The notes: generated by a model not told the origin, from the letters alone. A stretch of 64,000 nt of DNA from JBNGOQ01 sp050589645 (GCF_050589645.1 NZ_JBNGOQ010000001.1:1054001-1118000), one strand, 5' to 3'. Positions 31,550 through 40,391 are shown, numbered from the stretch's first letter. Numbers and translations: made by a program.

Positions 31550-33871
31550 ATGCATAGAGGAATCATGGCCATCGCAATTCTGTTGTCTTACATCGCTTAT
31601 GGACAGACCCATACCCTTTCGGGAAGCGTGGTAGATGGTGACGGTGCTCCCGTTGCCTTTGGTGATGCCCTTTTATTTGCGATAAAAGACGGGACGCTGA
31701 TCAATTACACCACCATAACTGATGGAATCTTTTTTTTTGAAGGTATCGGGCAAGGTGGCTACCGCTTGCGAATTTCCTGCCTGGGCTTTAGCGATGAGTC
31801 AAGGGTCCTGGAAGTGGACGAAAATATGGAATTGCAGATCCAATTGACAGAAAATGTTACAGAACTGGATGCTGTTGAACTCAGGGGCTCCAAAAACGTA
31901 TTTTCAAATGAGCATGGAAACCTAAAGGTAAATGTGGACAACCCCATCTTTTCATCCATTCCGGATGCCCTGGACCTCCTGTCCCGATTGCCCAACCTGC
32001 AGCTGAGTCCGGATAGGGAATCCTTAACGGTTATTGGGAAAGGCACCCCCTTGATCTATTTGCGAAACCAACAGATAAGTTTGGAAGAATTTGCCGCCCT
32101 CCCTGTGGAAGGCATCAGTAGTATTGAGATTATCAATAATCCATCGGCTAAATACGAGGCAGCGGGGAGGGCTGTGCTTTTGATTACGCCAAAGCCCAAC
32201 CTTTCCGAGGGCATTAAGTTGAACGTATCGGAGACGGCCTCGTCAAAGCGCAATTTCAACCATTTTTTGAATACCAACGGGACCTATAGAAAGAAGGGGT
32301 TAAGTCTCAGGGGAAACCTCGCCTTAAATCATCTGCAAACCTGGGAAAGCAATGGTTTTGAATTCCAGATTCCCGCACAGGATATCCAAACCGATTATTT
32401 GGCCCTTATGCGGGCCAATACTAGGTTGCAGACCCATATGGGGGCAGGCCTGTCCTATCAATTCAACGACACGGACTATTTTTCCCTTGGTACGCTTTTA
32501 AAACTGCAGACCGATAAATTTCCGATCGATACGGATACGTTTTTGGCACAGGGTACCTCAGCAGATTTTATCGTTTCCCAAACCCTGAACGACAATACCA
32601 AGGATTTTTTTAGTGGGAACTTGAATTTCAACAAGCAACTCGGTAAGAATTTGAATGTGTTTTTGGGCGGACAGTATTCTTCCTTTGTGCAAAAACTGGA
32701 TACCGATATTTCAAATGATTTTAATAGTACAGGATTTGTACCGTCACAATCCCGACAACAAAAGTACCAGTTGGATGCCCTTGCATTCCGATTAGATTTG
32801 GAAAGCGCCTTTACCCATGGAGCACGGTGGGAGCTTGGATTCAATGTCAATGAGGCCAGGGCCAAGGCACGCACCCAGGTTCAAGCTATCGGTGACGCGG
32901 ATTTGGATACGGATTATCGCTATGAGGAGGGTATCTTTGGGGTTTATGCACAGTTTTCTGGCAAAATGCGCAAAAAAGTGGGTTATAGCGCGGGGTTGCG
33001 AATGGAAACGAACCTGGTGCAGGGCAAATTTACGGACGCGCCCAATTTTCTGGTCGATCGAAAAAACATCAATTTTTTTCCAAAAATGAGGCTAAGCGTG
33101 CCTATAGATAGTACCAAATCCATTACACTTAACTATTCCAGGAGTATAGAGCGACCCAATTTTTCCAATGCCAGTTCCATTACCACCTTTATCAATCCTT
33201 TTTTGGAGTTTTCCAGAAACATTAACCTAAAGCCTACATTGATAGATGAGGTTTCCATGAACTTTCAGTACAAAAAGAGCAGCCTGGGTTTTAGCTATTA
33301 CCAACAGAAAAACCCCATCTATTACAGTGTTTTTTATGATGAAGAGGCCGATCGGGCCATTTTTGGCCCCGTTAATTTAGGGGAACAAAGCGGCTGGAAT
33401 CTAAATGTGAACGTACCTATTAGCTATCGTAAGTGGACCGCTTCTTTCTCCATGGTCCTGACCAACAATAACATTACGGATCCTGAAGCTGCAATGGTAA
33501 AGGCCAAGCCCTTTCTGTATTACCACAGCAGCCATCAATTTCGCATAACCAAAGACACCATTATATCCATGGACGGATGGGGATTGACCAAACGTGAGGA
33601 GGGAATTTTTAAAAGAAATGCCCTATTTGTGATGAATGCCGGGATTTCACAGACATTCTTTAAAAAATTGCAGTGTTCGTTGCGTTTTAACGATATAGGC
33701 AGGGCTATGCGTTTTGAAGAAAGTTATGTGATAAACGGAATCCGGTCCGAGGGTATTTTCTTTACGGACGCACAGGAAATTGCCCTTACGGTAAAGTATG
33801 CCCTGGGGAAAATCAAGGATCCCGATCTTAAGAACAGGGACATCGATCAAAATTTGGATAGGATCAAATGA
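31550..33871 (+). CDS. TonB-receptor-like outer membrane beta-barrel protein
   Basis: 773 residues from ATG 31550, which yields a signal peptide (MHRGIMAIAILLSYIAYGQ); a TTG seven codons upstream is an alternative. Residues about 20-105 form a carboxypeptidase-regulatory-like domain (LSGSVVDGDGAPVAFGDALL). A plug-like region follows, with IPDALDLLSRLPNLQLS and EGISSIEIINNPSAKYEAAG, then a long barrel. This is the layout of the outer membrane barrel family related to TonB-dependent receptors, lacking an obvious TonB box. Substrate is unknown. It follows the membrane LuxR-type regulator. Confidence 0.85.
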   Translation: MHRGIMAIAILLSYIAYGQTHTLSGSVVDGDGAPVAFGDALLFAIKDGTLINYTTITDGIFFFEGIGQGGYRLRISCLGFSDESRVLEVDENMELQIQLTENVTELDAVELRGSKNVFSNEHGNLKVNVDNPIFSSIPDALDLLSRLPNLQLSPDRESLTVIGKGTPLIYLRNQQISLEEFAALPVEGISSIEIINNPSAKYEAAGRAVLLITPKPNLSEGIKLNVSETASSKRNFNHFLNTNGTYRKKGLSLRGNLALNHLQTWESNGFEFQIPAQDIQTDYLALMRANTRLQTHMGAGLSYQFNDTDYFSLGTLLKLQTDKFPIDTDTFLAQGTSADFIVSQTLNDNTKDFFSGNLNFNKQLGKNLNVFLGGQYSSFVQKLDTDISNDFNSTGFVPSQSRQQKYQLDALAFRLDLESAFTHGARWELGFNVNEARAKARTQVQAIGDADLDTDYRYEEGIFGVYAQFSGKMRKKVGYSAGLRMETNLVQGKFTDAPNFLVDRKNINFFPKMRLSVPIDSTKSITLNYSRSIERPNFSNASSITTFINPFLEFSRNINLKPTLIDEVSMNFQYKKSSLGFSYYQQKNPIYYSVFYDEEADRAIFGPVNLGEQSGWNLNVNVPISYRKWTASFSMVLTNNNITDPEAAMVKAKPFLYYHSSHQFRITKDTIISMDGWGLTKREEGIFKRNALFVMNAGISQTFFKKLQCSLRFNDIGRAMRFEESYVINGIRSEGIFFTDAQEIALTVKYALGKIKDPDLKNRDIDQNLDRIK

Positions 33872-33922
33872 TGGGTTGGAGGGTCATTGGAGAACGGTCG
33901 AATGCGTTTTGGCTATGGCCCC

Positions 33923-34816
33923 TTAATTGGTCAACTCGGTAAACAAACTCTCCAGGTTCTTGTTTTTTCTACTCAGCTCCAGGGTCTTTAGTTTGTTATC
34001 GTGGGCAAAGTCGAATACCGCCGGCCGCATGTCCTTTGGTGTATTGAAGGTGATTTCATAGACAAAACCGCCCGTATTTTTCACTTTTTCGGCATGGGGC
34101 AGCTTCTGCAACAACACTTCTTCCACCCGATAATCGAACTCCACCTCGATAATCTGTTCGTCTTCCTCCCTGAGATCGGAAAGTTTCTTGTCCGCAACGA
34201 GGTTTCCCTTATTGATGATCAGTACGCGGTCACATACCGCTTCCACTTCCTTCATGATATGGGTGGAGAGCAATATGGTCTTTTCTTTGCCAATTTCCTT
34301 GATCAATTTTCGAATTTCCAATAGCTGGTTGGGATCCAAACCTGTGGTGGGCTCATCCAATATCAGTACTTCGGGGTCGTGTAACAAGGCCGCTGCCAAG
34401 CCCACACGCTGTCTGTACCCCTTGGAAAGTTGCCCTATCTTTTTATGGGCTTCAGGGCCCAGTCCGGTCTGTTCGATCACTTTTTGGATGCGCCCCTTGT
34501 CGGACTTATAGACATCCGCATTAAAGCCCAAATACTCCTTTACATACATGTCCAGATATAATGGATTGTGTTCGGCCAGATAGCCCACACTTTTTTGAAC
34601 GTTTCTTTTGTCACCCACCACATCGAACGAATTTACGGCTGCGCTACCCTCATCTGCGCGACTGTAAGTAGTCAGTATTTTCATCATCGTGGATTTTCCC
34701 GCTCCGTTAGGTCCCAAAAAACCCACGATTTCCCCTTTTTTGATGGTAAAGGAGATATCGTCCAGCGCCTTTTGTGCCCCAAATGCCTTAGTGATGTGTT
34801 GAACCGTTATGGACAT
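33923..34816 (-). CDS. gldA: gliding motility ABC transporter ATP-binding protein GldA
   Basis: 297 residues from MSITVQHITKAFGAQKALDD. Walker A is GPNGAGKST (near residue 37), the signature is LSKGYRQRVGLA (near 135), Walker B is VLILDEPTTGLDP, and the switch His is in LLSTHIMKEVEAV. The C-terminal 60 residues match the extended GldA type. GldA works with membrane partners GldF and GldG, which are not in the window. A 32-codon upstream extension of the frame was rejected because the predicted promoter lies inside it. Confidence 0.85.
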   Translation of the reverse strand: MSITVQHITKAFGAQKALDDISFTIKKGEIVGFLGPNGAGKSTMMKILTTYSRADEGSAAVNSFDVVGDKRNVQKSVGYLAEHNPLYLDMYVKEYLGFNADVYKSDKGRIQKVIEQTGLGPEAHKKIGQLSKGYRQRVGLAAALLHDPEVLILDEPTTGLDPNQLLEIRKLIKEIGKEKTILLSTHIMKEVEAVCDRVLIINKGNLVADKKLSDLREEDEQIIEVEFDYRVEEVLLQKLPHAEKVKNTGGFVYEITFNTPKDMRPAVFDFAHDNKLKTLELSRKNKNLESLFTELTN

Positions 34817-34833
34817 GGATACTAAATTTTCAT

Positions 34834-34865
34834 CAAAAATAAACAAATAAGAAGTCTTGGCAACC
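34834..34865 (-). promoter_or_regulatory. promoter of gldA
   Basis: On the minus strand, TTG (34863-34861), a 19-base spacer and TATTTTTG (34841-34834) form a full -33/-7 promoter, 17 bases before the gldA start codon. Confidence 0.7.
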
Positions 34866-34958
34866 AATTCATTATTCTTAACAGAACCCAATTTTTCAAA
34901 ATGAATTCTCAAAGAATGATACCTAATCCGAAAGATTCAAAAAAAGATGTATAGAAAA

Positions 34959-34988
34959 TTTGATTTTTAAATTTAATAATTACCTTAG
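34959..34988 (+). promoter_or_regulatory. promoter of the aromatic amino acid operon leader
   Basis: TTTG at 34959-34962, an 18-base spacer and TACCTTAG at 34981-34988 (one base off TAnnTTTG). It predicts transcription start near 34995, just before the leader peptide. Confidence 0.6.
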
Positions 34989-35007
34989 CCTAAGTTTAAG
35001 TGAAAAA

Positions 35008-35079
35008 ATGACAAAGCAATATTTCTGGAACGGTTTTTATTTTTACTTCTTTTTTAAGAGAGGTACGGGACTGTTCTAG
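35008..35079 (+). CDS. aromatic-rich leader peptide of the pheA attenuator
   Basis: A 23-codon reading frame, ATG to TAG. Eleven of its 23 residues are aromatic: seven Phe, three Tyr and one Trp, with a block FYFYFFF at 35035-35055. Such composition is the hallmark of attenuator leader peptides that sense charged tRNA-Phe and tRNA-Tyr. It lies between a predicted promoter and an intrinsic terminator, upstream of pheA and tyrA. It is too short for ordinary gene calling. Translation is inferred. Confidence 0.85.
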   Translation: MTKQYFWNGFYFYFFFKRGTGLF

Positions 35080-35115
35080 CATATTCAAAAGGTATAAATA
35101 GAGTGAAGTTCCGTG
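35064..35115 (+). promoter_or_regulatory. antiterminator pairing of the pheA attenuator
   Basis: ACGGGACT (35065-35072, within the leader peptide just after its aromatic codons) can pair with AGTTCCGT (35107-35114) over eight pairs including one G-U. This uses up the left arm of the terminator, so the two structures exclude each other. Confidence 0.7.
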
Positions 35116-35135
35116 AAAATCGGAACTTTTTTTTT
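35106..35135 (+). terminator. intrinsic terminator of the pheA attenuator
   Basis: AAGTTCCG (35106-35113) pairs with CGGAACTT (35121-35128), followed by a run of T to 35135. It ends 27 bases before pheA, so it must be bypassed for the operon to be expressed. Confidence 0.92.
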
Positions 35136-35162
35136 GTGTAAGATTTTGCATTTGAAAAGAGA

Positions 35163-35990
35163 ATGGGTTTAAGAATAGCCATACAGGGGATAAAGGGATC
35201 TAACCACCATCAGGTGGCCAAGGAATATTTCGGGAAGGGTGTAGACCTGGTAGAATGTCTGTCCTTTGATGCGATGGTAGATCAACTGCTCCAGGGGGTC
35301 GCGGACAAGGGCATTATGGCCATTGAAAATTCTATCGCGGGATCGATCATTCCCAATTACGCCCTGATTTCACGGAACAATCTGCACATTATCGGGGAAC
35401 ACTATTTGCAGATCCACCACAACCTAATGGTGTCCAACGGACAGCAAATACAGGACATAAAGGAAGTGCACTCCCATCCTATGGCGCTGTTGCAATGCAA
35501 GGATTTTTTTAAGGACTATCCACATATTAAATTGGTCGAGGATGTGGATACTGCCGAGACGGCCCGAAGGATCCAGGAACAGGGACTAAACGACATTGCG
35601 GCCATTGCGCCCCAAATGGCGGCCGATTTGTACGATTTAAGGATTATTGCACCTGAAATACAGACCATTAAGAACAATGCCACCCGATTCATCATCATAA
35701 AGACAAGGAACAAGGCCTTACCGGAAAAGGAAATCAATAAAGCCTCGCTCCGCTTCATTACCGATCATAAAAGGGGGAGTCTGGCCGCCGTGCTCAATGT
35801 GATGAGCGATTGTAACCTGAACCTTACCAAAATACAGTCCCTTCCGGTAATTGAAACGCCCTGGAAATACTCTTTTTTTGTGGATGTGACCTTTGAGACC
35901 TATGAGCATTTTAGGAAGGCGAAAGCCCTTTTGGAAATCATGGCGGAAGAATTTAAGATCCTTGGGGAATATAAAAACGCACGATTATGA
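35163..35990 (+). CDS. pheA: prephenate dehydratase
   Basis: Converts prephenate to phenylpyruvate, the committed step to phenylalanine. 275 residues with a catalytic domain (about 1-180, with GIMAIENSIAGSI and the NATRFIII motif carrying the catalytic Thr) and a C-terminal ACT domain (about 190-270). The ACT motif usually written ESRP, used for Phe binding, reads IETPW here, so feedback by Phe may be weak or different. No chorismate mutase part is attached; that activity is fused to the DAHP synthase at the end of the operon. Controlled by the attenuator upstream. Confidence 0.94.
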   Translation: MGLRIAIQGIKGSNHHQVAKEYFGKGVDLVECLSFDAMVDQLLQGVADKGIMAIENSIAGSIIPNYALISRNNLHIIGEHYLQIHHNLMVSNGQQIQDIKEVHSHPMALLQCKDFFKDYPHIKLVEDVDTAETARRIQEQGLNDIAAIAPQMAADLYDLRIIAPEIQTIKNNATRFIIIKTRNKALPEKEINKASLRFITDHKRGSLAAVLNVMSDCNLNLTKIQSLPVIETPWKYSFFVDVTFETYEHFRKAKALLEIMAEEFKILGEYKNARL

Positions 35991-37132
35991 TACGCACAGC
36001 AGATCGTCTTCATACGGTAGAAGAATATTATTTCTCCAAAAAACTGAGAGAAGTACGTGCCTTGGCGGCCGCTGGCAAGCCTATCATCAATATGGGCATT
36101 GGAAGCCCTGACCTCGCCCCATCGGGCAAGGTCATAGAGGCCATACAAAATGCGGTCAGCCATAAGGGTGCACATCAATACCAAAGCTACCAGGGATTAC
36201 CGGAATTGCGGAAGACCATCGCCGATTTTTACAACGCAAAATTCGGGGTTTCCTTAGATCCCGTTTCGGAAATATTGCCCTTGATGGGCTCCAAGGAGGG
36301 TATTATGCATATCAGCATGGCCTTTTTGAATGAGGGGGATGAAGTGCTGATTCCCAACCCGGGTTATCCCACCTATACATCGGTAACCAAACTGATCGGT
36401 GGCGTTCCGCGTTCTTACGACCTACTTGCCGAAGACAACTGGTTTCCCGACCTGCGGGCGTTGCAAAAACGTGACCTGTCCCGAGTAAAGCTTATGTGGG
36501 TAAGTTATCCGCATATGCCTACAGGCGCAACAGCAACGGCGGACCAGCTTGGTGCTTTGGTCCAATTTGCCAGACATCACGATATTCTGTTGGTCAATGA
36601 CAATCCCTATAGTTTTGTGTTGACCGATAACCCCCTGAGTCTGTTGGGAATAGCGGGTGCCAAAGCCGTATGCCTGGAACTTAATTCCCTGAGCAAGACC
36701 TTTAATATGGCCGGCTGGCGAGTGGGCATGGTTTTGGGAAGTCCGGAGCACATCCAGGCGGTGCTAAAAGTAAAGAGTAATATGGACTCTGGCATGTTCT
36801 ACGGAATCCAAAAGGGAGCCATTACAGCGCTACAAAGTGGCAAGGCTTGGTTTGATGAATTGGATAGCATTTATAGCGCTAGAAGGAACCTCATGTTTAC
36901 GCTGGTAGATAAGTTGGGCTGTGTTTATGACAAAAATGCGGTAGGGATGTTCGTTTGGGCCAAACTGCCTGCAGGATTCCCTTCGGCCGAACGATATATT
37001 GACGAACTACTGCACCAAAAAGACATTTTTATAGCGCCGGGAACCATTTTCGGGAGCAACGGGGAAGGATATGTACGGTTTTCACTTTGTGTAACAACGG
37101 ATAAGATCAGGGAAGCTATTGACAGAATTTAG
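35987..37132 (+). CDS. PLP-dependent aminotransferase, class I/II
   Basis: 381 residues; overlaps the end of pheA by four bases (ATGA), indicating translational coupling. Fold-type I features include INMGIGSPDLAP near residue 35, PNPGYPTY near 124, and the PLP lysine in NSLSKTFNMAGWR near 233. Position between pheA and tyrA suggests it transaminates phenylpyruvate and 4-hydroxyphenylpyruvate as last step to Phe and Tyr. Sequence alone also resembles LL-diaminopimelate-type aminotransferases, so substrate is inferred from the operon. Confidence 0.9.
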   Translation: MIRTADRLHTVEEYYFSKKLREVRALAAAGKPIINMGIGSPDLAPSGKVIEAIQNAVSHKGAHQYQSYQGLPELRKTIADFYNAKFGVSLDPVSEILPLMGSKEGIMHISMAFLNEGDEVLIPNPGYPTYTSVTKLIGGVPRSYDLLAEDNWFPDLRALQKRDLSRVKLMWVSYPHMPTGATATADQLGALVQFARHHDILLVNDNPYSFVLTDNPLSLLGIAGAKAVCLELNSLSKTFNMAGWRVGMVLGSPEHIQAVLKVKSNMDSGMFYGIQKGAITALQSGKAWFDELDSIYSARRNLMFTLVDKLGCVYDKNAVGMFVWAKLPAGFPSAERYIDELLHQKDIFIAPGTIFGSNGEGYVRFSLCVTTDKIREAIDRI

Positions 37133-37136
37133 AAAA

Positions 37137-38000
37137 ATGAACGTATTTATAATAGGAATCGGACTTATAGGGGGCTCTTTGGCAAAGGATATCAGGCAAT
37201 TGTACCCCAATGCCAAAATCTATGGTGTGGATACCAATAAGGATCATCTGGAGCAAGCCATGGCCTTGAACCTTATCGACCTAAAATCTAGCTACGCCGA
37301 TTTGCCTTTGGCCGATGTGGTCGTAGTCAGTATTCCGGTTGATGTCCTCGTGAGCGAATTGCCCCGGATATTGGATGGGATTAACGACGGCGCTGTCGTA
37401 TTCGATGCCGGTTCCACAAAATCCCAGGTCTGCAAGGCCGTGGAAGACCACCCCAAACGCAGGAATTTTTTGGCGTGCCATCCCATCTCCGGTACGGAAT
37501 TTTCGGGCCCCTCGGCGGCTATACAGGGCTTGTACGAAGGCAAGACCAATATTATTTGTGAAGTAGAAAAAACCGCCTTTAAATTACAGGAAAAAGCCTT
37601 GCATCTGTTTCAGCAACTGGGGATGCGCATTCGGTATATGAATCCTGAGGCCCACGATAAACACATAGCTTACGTGTCGCATTTATCACATATAAGCTCC
37701 TTTATGTTGGGAAAGACGGTTATTGAGAAAGAAAAGAACGAACGTGATATTTTTGACATGGCCGGGAGCGGATTTGAAAGTACCGTGCGCTTGGCCAAGA
37801 GCTCCCCGGACATGTGGACGCCCATTTTTGAGCAAAACAAACAGAATGTGGTAGAGACCCTGGAGGAATATATTAGAAATTTGCAGCAGTTCAAGCAAAT
37901 GCTGTTGGACGAAAATTTTGAGGGCATTCATAAGGAAATGAACAATACCAATAAGATAAGGGAAATATTAAAGGGAATACCGTTAAATCAAAATAGATAA
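37137..38000 (+). CDS. tyrA: prephenate dehydrogenase
   Basis: NAD(P)-dependent oxidative decarboxylation of prephenate to 4-hydroxyphenylpyruvate for tyrosine. 287 residues from MNVFIIGIGLIGGSLAKDI, a Rossmann GxGxxG start. The region CHPISGTEFSGP (near 116) supplies the catalytic His and substrate contacts. A TTG six codons upstream extends into the previous gene and is not needed. No ACT domain is attached. Confidence 0.93.
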   Translation: MNVFIIGIGLIGGSLAKDIRQLYPNAKIYGVDTNKDHLEQAMALNLIDLKSSYADLPLADVVVVSIPVDVLVSELPRILDGINDGAVVFDAGSTKSQVCKAVEDHPKRRNFLACHPISGTEFSGPSAAIQGLYEGKTNIICEVEKTAFKLQEKALHLFQQLGMRIRYMNPEAHDKHIAYVSHLSHISSFMLGKTVIEKEKNERDIFDMAGSGFESTVRLAKSSPDMWTPIFEQNKQNVVETLEEYIRNLQQFKQMLLDENFEGIHKEMNNTNKIREILKGIPLNQNR

Positions 38001-38021
38001 ATACTTATAAAATTTAAAGCA

Positions 38022-39104
38022 GTGAAAAATTCAAAACAATTGAGGACATGGTTAGACGATATGGCATTGAGCCACCCATTGGTAATCGCAGGGCCATGTA
38101 GTGCAGAGACGGAAGAACAGGTGTTGGGCATTGCGCAAGAACTTAAGGACACCGATGTAAATTACTACCGGGCCGGAATATGGAAGCCCAGGACCCGTCC
38201 AGGCAATTTTGAGGGTGTTGGCGCCATTGGGTTGAAGTGGCTGCAAAAGGTAAAGGAAGAAACGGGCTTAAAAACCGCGACCGAAGTGGCCAATAGGGCC
38301 CATGTGGATCTGGCATTGGAACACGATGTAGACCTGCTTTGGATCGGTGCACGTTCTACCGTAAGTCCCTTTATTGTTCAAGAAATCGCTGATGCCCTGG
38401 AAGGCACGGATAAGGTGGTGCTGGTAAAAAATCCGGTAAATCCCGATCTTCCCTTGTGGCTTGGGGCCATAGAAAGGCTCCATACGGCAAACATCAAAAA
38501 GCTGGGGGTAATCCACAGAGGGTTCTCTACTTACGAGAAGACCAAATACCGAAATATTCCGGAGTGGCAACTGGCCATTGAACTGCAGACCAAGTTCCCA
38601 GACCTGCCCTTGATCAATGATCCCTCGCATATTACCGGGAAAAGGAATATGATCTTCGATGTTTCCCAGACCGCATTGGACTTAAATTTTGATGGCCTAA
38701 TGATTGAAACGCACTGGGACCCGGACAACGCATGGAGTGATGCCGCACAGCAGGTAACCCCTAAAAAACTGGTTCAAATCATGGAAGATCTTAGAATACG
38801 TAAGGAAACGGATGAGGAAGCCGAGTACAATAGCAGGCTGAGCAATCTCAGGGCCCAGATAGACATCATAGACAACCAATTGATCGACACTTTGGGCAAG
38901 CGCATGAAGATATCGGACAGTATCGGGGAGCTTAAAAAGCAAAGGAATGTCGCCGTACTGCAGACGAACCGCTGGAACGCCATTTTGGGCAAAATGATCT
39001 TGGAAGGCGAGTCCAATGGGCTCAGTGAAGAATTCGTATTGCGCATGTTCAAGGCCATCCACCAGGAGTCCATAAATCATCAGGAGAAAATTATAAAGGC
39101 TTAG
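38022..39104 (+). CDS. DAHP synthase / chorismate mutase fusion
   Basis: First enzyme of the shikimate pathway joined to the enzyme that makes prephenate. Residues 1-265 are a type I-beta DAHP synthase (IAGPCSAETEEQ; YRAGIWKPRTRPGNF; GVIHRGFS; INDPSHITGKRN). Residues about 280-360 are an AroQ-type helical chorismate mutase (SRLSNLRAQIDIIDNQLIDTLGKRMKISDSIGELKK, read in parts). The start is GTG, 21 bases after tyrA. The C-terminal mutase probably also acts as the allosteric sensor for prephenate. It closes the operon, followed by a terminator. Confidence 0.94.
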   Translation: MKNSKQLRTWLDDMALSHPLVIAGPCSAETEEQVLGIAQELKDTDVNYYRAGIWKPRTRPGNFEGVGAIGLKWLQKVKEETGLKTATEVANRAHVDLALEHDVDLLWIGARSTVSPFIVQEIADALEGTDKVVLVKNPVNPDLPLWLGAIERLHTANIKKLGVIHRGFSTYEKTKYRNIPEWQLAIELQTKFPDLPLINDPSHITGKRNMIFDVSQTALDLNFDGLMIETHWDPDNAWSDAAQQVTPKKLVQIMEDLRIRKETDEEAEYNSRLSNLRAQIDIIDNQLIDTLGKRMKISDSIGELKKQRNVAVLQTNRWNAILGKMILEGESNGLSEEFVLRMFKAIHQESINHQEKIIKA

Positions 39105-39110
39105 CTATTG

Positions 39111-39140
39111 AAAAATCCCGAGACATCGGGATTTTTTTTT
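39111..39140 (+). terminator. intrinsic terminator of the aromatic operon
   Basis: AATCCCGA pairs with TCGGGATT around GACA and is followed by a long T-run. Confidence 0.92.
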
Positions 39141-39202
39141 GACGTACACTGTAACAGATCCGAATTGCCTTTATCTTTATGCAAACGCTAAATAGGAACA
39201 CG

Positions 39203-39877
39203 ATGAAAAGATTACTTACACTCTGCGTAATATTGGTGGCCACCAATCTCTCCGCCCAAAGAATCATTGATACGGAAGTAGGCGACTTTAAAGAGATCAA
39301 GGTTTTTGATCTTATTGAGGTGAACCTGATAAAATCTGATGAAAACCGGATTTTGATCAAGGGCCATAACGTGCACGATATCAAATGGACCAATAGAAAT
39401 GGTGTGCTGAAACTGAAAATGCACCTGGAGAAAAAATTCCTGGGCGAGGATACCCTGATCGAAGTATACTATACCGATCTTGATGTTATTGATGGTAATG
39501 AAGGCGCAAAAATAGTGTGCAATGAACTCGTAGAACAGGATAGGATCGAGTTGCGGGCACAGGAAGGTGCCCGGATTAGAATTGGTATGCAGGTAGATTA
39601 CGCGGACATACGTGCCGTGACAGGAGGGATTGTGGAAACTTCGGGTCTAGCCAAAAGCCAGTATATCGTCCTTAATACCGGAGGTATTTTTGAGGGGAGG
39701 GCCCTAAAGACAGAGTTCTCCAGCGTGAAGATCTCTGCGGGGGGCGAGGCCGAATTATTCGCTTCGGACCAGGTGGACATTAATGTCAGGGCAGGCGGCG
39801 ATGTGTATGTCTATGGCAATCCGAATGAAATCAACAAAAATACCTTTGCTGGCGGAAGAATATTTATACAGGATTAG
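39203..39877 (+). CDS. secreted DUF2807 (GIN domain) protein
   Basis: 224 residues. Start ATG 39203 gives the signal peptide MKRLLTLCVILVATNLSAQ; an ATG eight codons upstream (39179) overlaps a -7-like TATCTTTA and was rejected. The mature part has regularly repeated strands (EIKVFDLIEVNLIKSDEN; DADIRAVTGGIVETSG-like YADIRAVTGGIVETS; SVKISAGGEAELFASD; GDVYVYGNPNEIN) typical of the DUF2807 right-handed beta-helix. No lipobox, unlike the DUF2807 protein at 28487. Function unknown. Confidence 0.85.
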   Translation: MKRLLTLCVILVATNLSAQRIIDTEVGDFKEIKVFDLIEVNLIKSDENRILIKGHNVHDIKWTNRNGVLKLKMHLEKKFLGEDTLIEVYYTDLDVIDGNEGAKIVCNELVEQDRIELRAQEGARIRIGMQVDYADIRAVTGGIVETSGLAKSQYIVLNTGGIFEGRALKTEFSSVKISAGGEAELFASDQVDINVRAGGDVYVYGNPNEINKNTFAGGRIFIQD

Positions 39878-39896
39878 ATTAAGACCTGGAAATAAC

Positions 39897-39927
39897 AAAG
39901 GCCCTGTCCGATTGGACAGGGCCTTTT
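39897..39927. terminator. bidirectional intrinsic terminator
   Basis: A perfect 13-bp stem (39897-39909 with 39914-39926, AAAGGCCCTGTCC) with loop GATT and T-runs on both strands serves the two convergent genes. Confidence 0.93.
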
Positions 39928-39950
39928 ATCTTGTGATTTCTGTGTAGGGA

Positions 39951-40391
39951 CTACTTCTTAAAGATATATCGGGTAATAAAGATTCCGTTTCCATCGCCTT
40001 TTCCCCCTTCACTTTCCACAGCACTGGTAACAAAGGCAAGTTCCCATCCTTCGGCTACCATGGTATTTATTTTTGAAGTGATCAAAGCGTCATTGGCGGC
40101 AATGTTTTGAAAACGGATGCCCCCAAGGTTATAGAAGTTCAATAATTTGGTCTCTTCAAAGTTCTTTACACGGATTTCGCCCCTTTTTGACTTGTTTCTG
40201 GTATTGTCATCCTCGGTCTGAATACTGGAAAACTCCTTGTAATCCTTTTCTTCCAGGGCACTGATTAACCTAGATCTTCCAATTCCAGCAGGAACGATGG
40301 ATTCTACGCTGGTAATGACCTTAAATTGTTGGGCCTGGGCATCTATGGTTGCCGCAAGGGCCAAAAAAGCGATAAAAAATATTTTCTTCAT
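39951..40391 (-). CDS. small secreted protein, DUF4177-like
   Basis: 146 residues from MKKIFFIAFLALAATIDAQA, a clear signal peptide. The C-terminal half ends with INTMVAEGWELAFVTSAV and FITRYIFKK, a pattern like DUF4177 (short domain with the motif EGWEL and a final strand of basic residues). A longer upstream frame of 119 codons crosses into rsgA and lacks likeness. Divergent from rsgA with 102 bases between. Function unknown. Confidence 0.75.
   Translation of the reverse strand: MKKIFFIAFLALAATIDAQAQQFKVITSVESIVPAGIGRSRLISALEEKDYKEFSSIQTEDDNTRNKSKRGEIRVKNFEETKLLNFYNLGGIRFQNIAANDALITSKINTMVAEGWELAFVTSAVESEGGKGDGNGIFITRYIFKK

Noticed and set aside
34817..34912. Longer N-terminus for GldA
   Set aside because: The gldA promoter lies within it, and the family start is at MSITVQHITK.
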